From Nemertoderma westbladi (lineage: Eukaryota > Xenacoelomorpha > Nemertodermatida > Nemertodermatidae): a stretch of DNA of 64,000 bases. This document shows positions 10,566 through 21,173 of the stretch, in pieces. The notes below the pieces were generated by a model that ran no database searches, was not told the DNA's origin, and saw only the letters and a list, made by a program, of their open reading frames with translations. The position numbers and the translations under genes are program-made. The stretch is from assembly GCA_032718475.1 (NCBI GenBank), contig JAUCBJ010001140.1, forward strand, positions 62,001-126,000, read 5' to 3'. The first letter of the stretch is position 1; each line of letters opens with the position of its first letter.

Positions 10566-11217
10566 CAACACCATACAAATAATCTTAAATACAAATTTGA
10601 GGCACAGCGAAGATAGTCTTTCCTTCCTGGTCTTTTATAGTTGTTTCTTAGATTTCACCTTGCCATATACCCTTTGTTCCAGATTTAATCTTATATCATG
10701 TTTATATTACTCCACTAACTTTTATCAATTCCCAAATTGAAATCCCAAGTCGATAATGAAATATTTCATTGTTAATTCTATCTAATTATAAAATATTTTG
10801 AGAAACATTTCATTCTTATGGTGTACACTGAGGTGGAGTAAATATTTTTCTCGCTGATGAACTATATTCTTAAACTTTCAATATCACGTGGCATTGAAGT
10901 AATTGAATAAATCATTTTCACCGTCAGTTTGTACTTTGTGAAATAACGATTGACCTAAATGAAAAATCTCTGCATCAATGACCCTTTCCATTTTCGTAAT
11001 AGGAGATAAATGTGTTTGCACTTCAATTCAAAATCCAAGTGGAATGCTATATCATTGTTGAAACTACATCGTTATCTGCCACTAATTCAAACTAAATCCG
11101 GAAAACTGATTTGTAACTCTCTTGATGATCATGACACTGCATTATTACATATATCTGCGGGTACCAGACATGGTATTTCTTAAAGGTTTGAATTTTTTTT
11201 AGAGTTTAAAGGTTTGG
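10566..11217. other. non-coding, nothing recognised
   Basis: AT-rich sequence between the hAT element and the TTAA MITE; no ORF, RNA or repeat structure was recognised. Confidence 0.4.
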
Positions 11218-11221
11218 TTAA

Positions 11222-11898
11222 GGGGGGGTACACCATTTTGGTCCAAAATATGTCGAAATTTTTTTATGGTCTATTATAATGCACCATTGAATGGTGTTTC
11301 CGAATCTGAAAACCGCTATTTAATAGCTCTTTTAGTTTTCAAGTTATGTAAATTTCCATTTAGGGAATCCTATTGAAATTACTATTACTATGTATAATGA
11401 AAGGTCGATTATCTCCAAATATTTTTTTCATGAAATTGTCAACTTCAAAACCCTACTACTTTTCCAATTTTTGAGTAATTAGTCTGAAACTTTCTGTGGG
11501 TGTCGAGATAGCCACCCTGCATAAAAGTATCAGACAACTTTTCTAAATTTTTTGTTAATAAAATTTAATACTATTTTTAAAAAACCTAAAAATTAGCATA
11601 AATTTGCAGCGCCACCTAGCGGTGCAGAAATATTTTAACAAAATTTCGCCTGATAGTTATGTTGCCCCATCTTTGATCTATCATATAAAAAAACTTTCAT
11701 GTGATTAGGTTCAAAACTGTAAAAGCTTTAGGGTTTTAAACGCAACCAAGTTTTTTTTATTGTTAACTAGTATTAATTAATATTAAATAGCGAAAAAAAA
11801 AAATTTAGGCACCTATATGTCAAATTTTAGCCAAAACCAAACAATTTTGAAACGCTAAGAGTGATAAATCGAAGAGTTGTCCGAAAATGGTGTACCCC
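11222..11898. mobile_element. TTAA MITE (677 bp)
   Basis: Inverted ends GGGGGGGTACACCATTTT (left) and AAAATGGTGTACCCC (right) sit exactly between TTAA at 11218-11221 and TTAA at 11899-11902. TTAA duplications are typical of piggyBac and of some Kolobok/Sola-type elements. There is no coding capacity; the interior is AT-rich with a small CGCCACCTAGCGGTG inverted motif near 11611. Confidence 0.8.
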
Positions 11899-11987
11899 TT
11901 AAACCCTTAAAGGTTCCTTCACCTGACTATCCAAAGTAGCATAAGTAAGGTCCCATCACCAACAGCTACTCTGATACACATGAAAAC

Positions 11988-12180
11988 ACCATAACCCCCT
12001 TAGAGCCGGGGGGGGGGGGGTCGAATCGACCCCCTCCCCTGGTGTTTGCGCAGGTGCTGTGAAAAAATGCGAAGACTCGAGCTGCTGAATTTTTGTGATA
12101 ATTTCCCCATATAGTTGCTCCACCGATCAGACATAAACTTGTAAAAAGATATACGCTCATGTCTTTCTGGCTGTCTGTCA
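11988..12180 (+). repeat. left end of the G-run palindrome TTAA family plus dispersed repeat
   Basis: ATAACCCCCTTAGAGCC followed by a G-run and the palindrome GGGGTCGAATCGACCCC matches the termini seen (often inverted) at 35281-35358, 49606-49673 and 59130-60699. The following 12040-12180 is about 75% similar to 12785-12930, both leading into CTGT microsatellites. Confidence 0.55.
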
Positions 12181-12299
12181 AATATTTCTGTCAATTTTCA
12201 AACTATGAAAAATATGGTACTTAAGTATTTGTATCTATTACTTTGGAGTGTAAGCACCCTCAATTGCTTACTTGAGATATTTTATAACGTATGAGGTCT

Positions 12300-12380
12300 C
12301 TGAAATTTATACGAGGTTTATGTCTGTCTGTCTGCTTGTCTGTCTGTATGTCCGTCTGTCCGTCGTCTATCTGTTTCTCT
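12300..12380 (+). repeat. CTGT/CCGT tetranucleotide microsatellite
   Basis: Imperfect (CTGT)n run; others lie at 12755-12790, 12905-12945 and 13035-13095. Their repeated co-occurrence with the 12040-type repeat suggests they travel together. Confidence 0.6.
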
Positions 12381-12533
12381 GGTATGCTACAATTAATTAT
12401 CAATGAAATATAAAATTCATATCAGTAAAACAAGACAATCCAAGTTCAGTATCATGATAAATGTACCCTATCAATATATGATAATATATGTACCCTAATT
12501 CATACAAGTAAATCAAGACAATTCAAGGGTAAA

Positions 12534-12740
12534 ATGTATAAATTGCATAACGTTGCATATGACGCACAAATAAGCAATGATGTGTTATACAACTATGGTA
12601 ACATATCATTGCCAAAACCCAGCATCACCCTACAGAGACGCCGCCTGATGCTTGCTGGGCACAGTTTCCACCGGCAGGATCAACTTGTACACAACCTTGT
12701 GCTGTGGTATCCGGCTGGTAAGAATATAAGTGGTGGACAG
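12534..12740 (+). pseudogene. diverged 3' fragment of the RTE-like LINE
   Basis: The translation (KLHNVAYDAQISNDVLYNYG, LMLAGHSFHRQDQLVHNLVLW) aligns by eye with the C-terminal part of the LINE protein at 29295-31496 (KYNAHISNQTLYNIGG ... LRFAGHCFRREDQPVHNLVLW). It is much more diverged than the other copies and on the opposite strand, so it is an older or different lineage of the same family. No further LINE sequence is attached. Confidence 0.6.
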
Positions 12741-12784
12741 CAATTTAATTTCTCTGTGTCTGTCTATGTGTCTGTCTGTTATTT

Positions 12785-13100
12785 GGTGTTTGTGTTGGTG
12801 CTGTGAAAAACTGGGAAGACTAGAGGGGCTGAAATTTTGTGATAATTTCCCCATATGCAGTAGTTGCACTACCGATCGGACATAAACTTGTAAGAAAATA
12901 GACAATCATGTCTGTCTGCCTGTCAGTCTGTCTGTCCATTTTAGTCAAGTACATTTATCTACTAAATTGCAGTATAAGAACACACAATTGTTTCAATCCG
13001 ACATTTTATGACGTCTGTGGTGTCTGTAATTTATTGTATGTCTGTCTCTTTGTCAGTATGTCTGTCTGTCTGTTTGTTGGTCTGTCTGTTCATTATATAA
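12785..13100 (+). repeat. second copy of the 12040-type repeat with microsatellite tail
   Basis: 12785-12930 repeats 12040-12180 (GGTGCTGTGAAAAA, GATAATTTCCCCATA, CGGACATAAACTTGTAA in order) and runs into CTGT microsatellite arrays through 13100. 13101-13288 holds nothing recognised. Confidence 0.55.
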
Positions 13101-13288
13101 GGGAAATGCTACACTCATCAACAAATATGAAATTCATAATTTATTCATATTCCAGGAACATGCTTCTTCGAAGCTAGTTATTGTGAAGTTCGCAAATAAC
13201 AGGGCAAAGGCAAAGGTATTACGTAACAGGAAGCTACTAAAAGGCACTTAGTACCTAATATCTGAGAGTCTTACCCAACAAGGTGTAA

Positions 13289-13817
13289 TTATTTATGTGT
13301 TGTATAATTACACATCAATTGAATAAGATTTTGTTTATTGTTCACAGACTTCATAATAGTGTTTCTGGAAGGTAGAATTGTTTCTCGTGATAGTTCATAT
13401 TGTTGATAACTGTTGGATTTATTACGCTTTTCCCTTTCTAAAGATTTAATGCTACCTGGAAAGTAACGATCAAATATTATATACGTTTCATGATGGTGTT
13501 CAGCTACTGTATGGGTATATTTGCTGCAGTAGGCATCACAAAAAGCGGCTACAGATAACTTGTTGGTCCAATTAATATGGTATAGCGAAGCATTTCCCTC
13601 AACTAGTTCCAAATCAACAGGGGGGGGGGGGGGGGGGGGGGGGAGTGGGTTGGCCCCATTTACTGACAGAGAAATCAGTTTTCTTTCCAGAACGTAATTC
13701 ACCATACTCATTGAATAGTGATGGAGGTAATGGACATAGTTCATAGCTAAACAATTCTAACAAATCAATATTGCGTTTCTGTAAGACAATCAGAAGTTTT
13801 GCGTATAATCTCTCCAT
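13289..13817 (-). pseudogene. broken member of an uncharacterised invertebrate protein family
   Basis: Two minus-strand frames join across a G-run at 13621-13643. The first (from 13817) holds LLELFSYELCPLPPSLFNEYGELRSG; the second continues with AAFCDAYCSKYTH, YIIFDRYFPGSIKSLEREKR, ETILPSRNTIMKSVNNKQNLIQLMC. I recognise the pattern 'sYELaPvPpsLFd..GelR' and 'vvFDrY...SIKs.eR.rR' from large families of unnamed proteins repeated in cnidarian, hemichordate and mollusc genomes; their function is unknown to me. The homopolymer insertion breaks the frame, so this copy is probably dead. Confidence 0.45.
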
Positions 13818-14563
13818 ATCATAGGTCTCGCAACCATGTTTGCAACCACGTTCAAATGCATAGTTAAAACTGAGCGGTTATTCTCTGGTATAAACCATTT
13901 GGGAGAGTTGATTTGAATGCCAAATTGAATGATTTTATGAATAAATGTGCCGCTGTGTGCTGCCATAAAAAATACGGCTAGAGTTCCGTATAGAACTGCA
14001 GGCACTAGTGTGTTATAGGTACACCCCCCACCCCCCCCCCCCCCCCCCCCCTTCAATTTTTTTTACTAGCTAGTTTTTGCTATTTCTTTTTATGAAAATG
14101 TTCTAGAACATGTTAGCTATTAAAATATATATATATATATGTTCTAGAAAAAATAGTTTTTGTTGTAGAACAATTTAAAAAATATTAATGTACTATTTTT
14201 TTTTATTTTTTAATAATGTTCAGAACTTGGAAAAAAGTTCTAGAACAAATAGTTTTTGTTCTAGAACAGTTCAAAAAATATAAAACTTTTTTTTAATTTT
14301 ATTTAGAATTTGTTTCCTATAATTTTTAATCGTTGCTGGCAAGATGGGTTTGGGGGGGGGGGGGGGGGGGTGGTTAGCTAGTATTTTTTTAATAGCTACC
14401 GTAGAACAGGGTAACTTTGGCCTAATTTTTACATTCAATGCAAGGCCTGTCAAACGAACTCAAAAGAAATAATGTTTTATGGTTTTAAAACCATAAGTCC
14501 GAGGTGTATTTTACATAGAGCAACCTTGCAACCGACCTCAGAGGTTGTGAGGTTGCTTTTTTT
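13818..14563. other. non-coding, C- and G-runs and TTCTAGAA words
   Basis: Contains a C-run at about 14027-14051, a G-run at about 14353-14371 and a 14095-14280 stretch with GTTCTAGAAC/GTTCTAGAA repeated about four times in A/T-rich sequence. No ORF of interest. Confidence 0.4.
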
Positions 14564-15471
14564 TTAATTTCTCGAGTAGGCGGTAGCTGCATCTGTATCA
14601 CCGTCGAAGCTCTCACTAGAAGTAGAGACAGAGGTCGTTGAATCGTATGCATCGTCAGATGACTCGTCTTCACTTGAACTTGAATGGCTATCACCGATTG
14701 ATTTCCCAGCCTCGACTGTTATCTTTGTCCTCTTAACTTTGTTCATCTTCGTGTAGCTTAATGAAGCCTGTGCATCTGGCATTGATCCTCCTCTGAGATC
14801 TTTAAGAAGATCAATAACAACCGAATCAACAGCTGGAGCAACTGACGTCGAATCGGCGGTTGTCCTAGGAAGTCTCTCAAGGACTCGTTGACGATTCAGT
14901 GGAGAAATACCAGCTTTGTCGAATCCAGCAACAAGATTATCCGGCCCTTTACCAAACCCGATCTTATCAACTAATTGTTTTAGTAGACCTGGAAATGATG
15001 ACTTGGGAATCGTAGGGAACTTGCGGCCCTGTCCAGACTTCTTCCATTTAAACAGCAATTCCCTCCAAGCTCCTTTCATTGGACGAAAGTATGCAATGTC
15101 GAGTGGTTGAGTTATTGCAGTTGAGTTAGTTGGTAGGCAGATAAACTTGATATTGTTCTCTTTGCAAAGGGTCAAGACTTCACCGTTAATGTGGGCTGAC
15201 AAATTATCGCAAATCAATACCTTTGGACCTTCTTGTTTCTGAAGTCTTGGAAGAAGCATGGATTTTAAAAAATCCACGAAGACAACTTCATCAAACCACC
15301 CTGAAGCTGAGCGATTATATCGCCCTCCCTTTGGGCCATTTTCTCGCCATTGTTCGTACAGATGCGTGGATTTATAACAAGTGTAGGGAGGAAGGCACTC
15401 TCCCTCAGCATTACCACAGAACATGCCGACCTTGCTGGAGTTCACCAGTGTACCTGGTGTCCTCAAAGGGG
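14564..15471 (-). pseudogene. 5'-truncated pogo/Tigger-type DDE transposase
   Basis: About 300 codons of a DDE_1-type transposase: MFCGNAEGECLPPYTCYK, then the second acidic site in LICDNLSAHI (D87 of the open frame) and the third in NSTAITQPLDIAYF (D123), i.e. 35 residues apart, as in pogo/Tc1-like DD35D enzymes. WRELLFKWKK follows, then a Ser/Asp-rich tail typical of pogo C-termini. The N-terminal DNA-binding domain and first catalytic Asp are missing: the frame stops matching where an inverted-repeat end (15440-15471) begins, so the gene was cut there, or its upstream exons were lost. No TA-flanked ends were identified. Confidence 0.75.
15440..15471 (-). repeat. terminal repeat matching the MITE at 22847-23239
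   Basis: CACCAGTGTACCTGGTGTCC then TCAAAGGGG followed by TTGT resembles the right end of the element at 22847-23239 (GTGTACCAGTGCAGTGTCC TCAAGGGG then TTAA). The partner end on the left was not found. Confidence 0.45.
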
Positions 15472-15475
15472 TTGT

Positions 15476-15784
15476 ATGAAAATCATTAGTCTAATATATT
15501 GGCTTATATGCCATGAAGAGAAACTGAATGATTATAAGTGGTAATGTGATAATAACGCGACTAAACTTTAATCAACAGTAGTGTACACTCATATAGGTGT
15601 ACAGTATATGTATATATATAATTATACACAATTTTCAATTACATATAATCATTTAACTCGTTTGTAATTCCTAAATTAATAAAAACGGAACTCCTACAAT
15701 ACAGACAATGACACCCCCTGAAAGACTAAAACCAATATTGGTACTCCCTACACTGTATATATAATATAGTGAAACAGTTTAGAA
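15476..15784. other. 3' flank of the piggyBac gene
   Basis: AT-rich, no gene. ACACCCCCTGAAAGAC at about 15710 could be near a transposon end, but no TTAA-bounded terminus was established. Confidence 0.3.
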
Positions 15785-17542
15785 TTATTGACAGTGATAC
15801 TCCAGGAAACAGTTCCGGTCGTTTACAACCATACACAGTCGAACATTGCATTTACTGCATTGTATAAAAGTTCTGTTATTTAAACCAGACTTACTGCAGA
15901 GGGCACATCGTCCGCGTTTTACAAACGTGGGTAAATGTAATGATGACACTGGGGGAAGGATGAGCTTAGCCCGCTTACTTACACCATGGCAAAATGGTGA
16001 AGGGAAGGAACGCTTCCTACTACTGAAACCACCAATTAAAGATTTTCCAACCTCTATTTTGTACTTCGACAAACTTAACTGATGCTCCTTATCACTTATA
16101 GTAGTGTGAACTACATGGGTATTGACACACACGATATCCATGATATCGAAAAACATTCTTAAATAATATCTAAATTTAGATCGGCGATCCAAATCATATG
16201 CGGCGTTTTTCTGATCTGCTAGGTCTACCCCCTTCATACCATAGTTGTACTCTTTCACAGCCTGTGGGCAGTCAACGGCTTTCTTCGACGAAGCTCCTTT
16301 CTCCCTGCAAGGCAAAATGTACAGTACTTGTATATATATACTACGTAGTATTATGAATACTGTTAATTTATATATGTTATTAACTAATCTATATTATATT
16401 GTATACCGGTATATTATAATAAAAACTTTAGGTCTAAAATTAGTGCACTTTGTCTCATATTCCTTTTATTATCAACACCATTTACTACTGCATATTATTT
16501 TACCAGAAATTAGTGTATAGACCTCACTTTTAGTTGCCCTTATTTTCAGATGTATGCATTGCATACTGTACCACCAGTATGTGCTGCAACAATAATTAAT
16601 AAATACACCATACCTCCGCAATACGGATGTCATCTGCGTTGGTTTTCCTACATTGGTCCCAACTAAATTGACGGCCCGATTATCCATCCATTTCACAGCA
16701 ACCACATTGTTGGCAAATTGAACTTGGCACTCCCTGCGTACCATTTCTTTATCCGGTTTAAAACTCGGGAATTCCTTTCTATTAGATCGTACAGTTCCAA
16801 GGGAATATATTCCATTGTCGTATAGCGTTTGAACCAGGTTAACAGAAGTAAAAAAGTTGTCGAAGTAAACTCTAGTAAATGAATTTCGAATATTTTCTGT
16901 TAATTTTAAGACCACTCCTTCTCCTAACAAATAATCAGGAAGCAATTTTTTACCTAAGTAAAGATGGACTTCATATGTGTACCCAGACCTGCTGCCAGAA
17001 CGTAGCCAAAACTTGAACCCCCATTTAATGGGTTTGTTCTTTATGTATTGTTTCATCGCCGAGTGGCCCTTGAATTTAACCATATGTTCATCTACTGACT
17101 GTGAAGAACATCCAGACAAGGCACAGGCGAATGCGTCGTTTACATGGTCCAGGATGGGTCGGATCTTATATCCCCGGTCAACCATTTTACCATCTTCATC
17201 CAATTCACACATGAGGTTATCAGCAAAATGCAAATTTGCAAGTATTTCCTCAAATCTGGGGCGTGTCATTGTTTTATTAATTCCACTATTGCCAATAAAC
17301 TCATCTGTGGACCAGTAATCCCTGAGTGATGGTAACTTATTTATTGACATTATATAATTTACTCCAATAAATGCGCGCATTTCATCAGCACTGATCTCAA
17401 AAACTCGACCTGATTGTTCGGCATATTTCCTGCTTTCACAGACCAACAACTCAATAAGTTTATCCAACTTAGCAGACTTAGAAAATACCTCCACGGGAAT
17501 ACAATTGTCCTCAAAATCCAGAAGGGTCATTCCATTGTCACG
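15785..17542 (-). CDS. piggyBac transposase, catalytic and C-terminal exons
   Basis: Minus-strand exon from about 17542 to 16614, intron 16613-16305 (donor CGGAG/GTATGG, acceptor TTGCCTTGCAG/GGAG) and last exon 16304-15785; the frames join as LRR-EKGASSKK. The first Met in this part is at 17530. Counting from it, the catalytic Asp residues are D147 (SVDEHMVKFKG), D224 (VYFDNFFTS) and D283 (AVKWMDNRAVNLVGT), with ISADEMRAFIGV and LHFADN upstream, as in piggyBac DDE_Tnp_1_7 enzymes. The last exon holds YNYGMKGVDLADQ and a Cys-rich end (CALC, CSKCNVRLC), the family's zinc-binding tail. These two exons give about 478 residues without stops. The N-terminal exon is probably 21753-22217, with another transposon lying in between. 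If the splice still works, the protein could be made; otherwise it was inactivated by the insertion. Confidence 0.85.
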
Positions 17543-17943
17543 TTCGTAACTTTTTGACTCATTTTTTAAAACATGAGGGTATTAATAAGTTCCCTATCAT
17601 AACTTTTCCACAAAAATTTTTCTTCAGATAATTTTCTAATATGTTGAGATCAAAATCTAAACAAGCAGCAACTAACGATATCAACTCATTTTACTTTCAC
17701 AATGTTTTAAAGTTGTTGTCACGTTCGTAACCAGCTTTCGACATTGAAAAAATGACACATGACAACATTAGAAAAGTCTGTTCTCTTTGAATGTTTTGTA
17801 ACGTGATTTTCAGTACACTTCTACTAACTAACTTGTTTTGTAAGGTATTGCAAAAAAAAAACTGTAAAATATCTTGTAGAATTAGCAAATGGTTAAATTA
17901 ATTGTGTCACGGTCGTAACAATTTTTACTGTCACGTTCGTAAC
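17537..17943. repeat. left cluster of the 14-bp near-palindrome
   Basis: GTCACGTTCGTAAC at 17537-17550, 17718-17731 and 17930-17943, GTCACGGTCGTAAC at 17906-17919. The motif reads GTyACGnnCGTrAC on either strand. Position near the element end suggests transposase binding sites. Confidence 0.7.
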
Positions 17944-18124
17944 AGATCTGTCTCCTCATGGATTTCACTGCAAGAGCCTTGAAACTAATGTACAATATGG
18001 AGTGTAATGTGGCAGCACCTCCTCGCGGTGCACTCTGGGAACTGGCATTTGCCTGCTAAGACTGCCACTATTGAATGATCGCTGTTCTGAGTGATGTTTC
18101 TGAGATGAAAATGATATCTTAATA

Positions 18125-18310
18125 GGGTGTAAACGCTACGACGACAACTGACTACCGACAACCAATTAAAGCTAATTAATGTTATTTATTAATTGAGGGA
18201 AAGGAATAGGTTACAGTGGAAGGTTATTCTAACCAAAACAATAAACGAGAGTCACGAACTCAGGTTACATTTGCATATTTGCTGTTGTTGTCGGCATAAC
18301 GTTTACACCC
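18125..18310. mobile_element. MULE-type MITE (186 bp) with perfect 9-bp duplication
   Basis: Ends GGGTGTAAACGCTACGACG and (reverse complement of right end) GGGTGTAAACGTTATGCCG are inverted repeats; the 9-bp repeat ATCTTAATA flanks them at 18116-18124 and 18311-18319. The interior at 18185-18247 carries the shared module (GGGAAAGGAATAGGTTACAG, TCTAACCAAAACAATAAAC). Confidence 0.8.
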
Positions 18311-18505
18311 ATCTTAATAGGGTTAATGATATAATATTTTTATTCAAAAATGGAAACATTATGAAAATTCGTAGTTCTATATAATGTAGAACAATATAGG
18401 ACTGGTGAGATTATATAATATAAGCCACAAAAAATCTTGTAATAATTATTTTATTTTAAATTTATGAATTTTTAATAAATTAAGCTTGGCGACTTTCATT
18501 AAACC

Positions 18506-18717
18506 CACCTTGGCGAATTAATATCCCACCTGAATGTGTTAAATTCTCAATAAGCTAAGGAGCAGTTTACAGTGGCACGTTATTTTAACCAAAACAATAA
18601 ACTAAACATAATAGAACAGGTTACAGTTTTATTTTTGAAAATAATCAGTTGTTATTTGCGTGAGCATCCAGTCAGGACTGCATCCCCCCCCCCCCCCCCC
18701 CCCCCTATCTGTATGAA
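18506..18717. mobile_element. second copy of the hAT-type MITE of 592-832, left end lost
   Basis: AAACCCACCTTGGCGAATTA onwards matches the interior of the MITE at 592-832 and ends with a C-run and CCCTATCTG, the same right terminus. The run of about 20 C replaces the five C of the other copy. The left inverted repeat is not recognisable. Confidence 0.65.
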
Positions 18718-18802
18718 TTAATACATTTAGCACAATTAAGCACATTAGCATTATTATTACATGAACAATAGACATAATTCAACAATTTTCCAGGTTTGCA
18801 AC

Positions 18803-21021
18803 TCAGCACTTTGGACACCAGAAATCAACCCGTCGAACATCTTTATCTCGCACATCATGGAGTTTATCGGTGCATCGTTTGTGGTACCAACGATTGCAAT
18901 AATCGCAACCAACACATCTATTATAATCAATCGGTAGAAATTTAATACCACAGGTTGCACAATGATAGATGTCTATATCATCTTCGCTGTCGTCATCCTC
19001 GTCATCAATGTACATACTGTGTTGTTTCATTGACACACAGCCACTTTGTTTGTCGTACTCAAGATAGTGAGTCGACATAATACCGGGACATTCCTCTGCA
19101 TTATCCAACTCCCCCAAAATATCACTGTAAACAGATGATTGTTCATCATTAACGAGTAACAGATTAACCTTTGAAGCAGGGTTGCTGGATTCAGCAGCCT
19201 TCACAAATGATGAAGCGTCCTTGACCATGGCCTTTTGTTTTTTTACCATATCCTTTACACTTCGCTTAACTGTTGCACCAAGGCCGTCTACTGGCCCCTT
19301 CCCGTGAGAAGTCGCGAAATAGTTCCAAACAATTTTCTTAACATTCTCATAACGCTCAGCTATATCCTTCAACGCATGTACAATAAACCGGTTCTTAAAT
19401 TGATTATTGGGCCCATCGCTCCAAATAATAATTTTGCTTACTTGATTGTTAGACCTCAGCTGTTCATCTAAAATGGAGCATAAATATACTATTGCAGTTT
19501 GTTTATCATGCACTATAGAGTCACTGATCACGCAATAATTCTCGGGAGTAGAATCCTCTTTCCAAACACACCCAGTGAATACAGTAATCTGGTTCTGTGC
19601 CCAATGAGCACTTTGAATTTCTTTCTGATAGAAACAAGTATAATTTTCGCTAAAATCAACTTGAAGCACAATGCAAGATTCGCATGCCATCATCGCTTTA
19701 TCTCGAATATACGACCGTTCCTGCAATTGTTTGATCTTATAGTGGGTCAAAAATTGCGGTATAAGTTTCAGAAACAGAGCTTTAATGTCATCGCGACTTC
19801 CAGACTTTTCAAACTTCGCAATACGATTGTCAATGCGTTCCCATATAGCGTACGTTAAAATCTCATCAGGATCTCCGGTTATTTTGGGAATAAGTTTGGT
19901 TCCATTCTTACAAGTATCACAAGCATTATCAAAACAATCATCATTGACAGAGGAACTTTCGCACACCACATTTCTCATAAGCCATTGGTGATCATACGGA
20001 TCGTTTGGGATAAGGACTGAAGAGTAAGCAATAAAATTTTCGTGATACTGGCACAGACATACATCCACTGGGATATTTTTCGATAATAAAACTTCAGGAG
20101 GTCTCAATGATGCGAATTTACTGAATCCGACTTCATCAAATGGATATTCCTCACGATACATGCTGTAAACCTAAATAAAATATTAATAAGTTTATGTATA
20201 TTTTTAAGTATAAATTATTAATATTAAAAAATTATTGGAACCTTCCTTATTCAAGAATAATTTTTTCCGAATAATTAAATTTCGTTCCCACTTAATAAAG
20301 TGAAAGGAGATTTAAACAACGCCCTGCTAAAAATTAAAAAAATTATAGATCTTATTAAGGTCTACTTTACTGGTAATGTTTGCGAACAAAAAATAATAAA
20401 AATAATAAAAAATAATATACCGGTAACTGAATAGCTTAGGCCCGAGTTCCCCCACTGGGTTTTAACCCCAGTTGAAATTGTACATACCTCTTGCAGCTTG
20501 TGTTCTAAATATCGCTTCTGCAGTTTCACTTTACTGCTGGGACCATCAGGGCGAAGTGTAATCACATCTTTAATGCCAGGTGCCTGTCTACTGATTGAAT
20601 CCAGCCGATAAAAACGTTCGATCCTTTCATTGAGGATTGAATTGGTTTGAAATTTTTTTACTCTTGGGGCAACACCAAAGAGAGTTGCAATCTTTCGCAC
20701 AACAGCTGACTGTTTTCGTGGCGAATTTGGTAAACAGCGACGAACACGACTAACCGCCTTTCCCAAACTTTTAACGCTTTTATAGCTCCCACCACTACTA
20801 CCTGGACTAATAACGGCCGGTTCAGCAGAATTATCTTTTTTTCTTTTTCTATATTCCCTCATCCGAAGCCGTGCTGTCACCCTATTTCTTTCGACAGTTT
20901 GTGGATTTCTAACCTTCGCCTCTGCTCGGTTCTGAGTACATCGTGACTTCTCGCGCTCTCGATATGCTGGATTTGACTTTCTACATTTCGCCTGCCTCTC
21001 CGCTTTCGTTTTACCAACCAT
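18803..21021 (-). CDS. two-exon DDE-like transposase with basic N-terminus and PHD-type finger
   Basis: Exon 1 21021-20488, intron 20487-20171 (donor CAAGAG/GTATGT, acceptor TTTTATTTAG/GTTTAC), exon 2 20170-18803; the join LQE-VYSMYREE is in phase and gives about 633 residues. Residues 1-75 are very basic (KTKAERQAKCRKSNPAYRER, RLRMREYRKRKK), a likely DNA-binding or nuclear-targeting part. VGFSKFASLRPPEVLL and a VCLCQYHEN segment follow; candidate catalytic acids sit in VDFSENYTCFYQKEIQSAHW (D350) and IIIWSDGPNNQFKN (D430), followed by WNYFATSHGKGPVDGLGATVKR (465-482). The C-terminus is C-x2-C, C-x2-C, H-x2-C, C-x2-C, a PHD-like zinc finger after an Asp/Glu-rich linker. I know this 'DFxENY ... 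SDGxxxQFKN ... FFATSHGKGPxDGxGGxxKR' pattern from many unnamed invertebrate proteins but cannot assign a named superfamily with certainty. No stops or frameshifts: possibly active. Confidence 0.65.
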
Positions 21022-21173
21022 AATGTCAATAACTGCAACAAGTCTTTGTCAATAATGCCATAAGTTCAGTGTCAATATAGGATACGGGTACCGGTAACTA
21101 CAATACTGCAATAGGCATCAAAAGCTGCTATAGGAAATGTACCGTATGTGAGACCAACAAACACTAATTATGT

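Larger units (their letters stand above)
17944..18802. other. 3' region of the 3.9 kb element, invaded by two MITEs
   Basis: No gene; holds the MITEs at 18125-18310 and 18506-18717 and AT-rich spacer. The polyadenylation region of the transposase gene should lie close to 18700-18800. Confidence 0.4.

Noticed and set aside
12534-12806. 90-codon ORF as a host gene
   Set aside because: The first 65 codons are LINE C-terminus; the rest is microsatellite translation.
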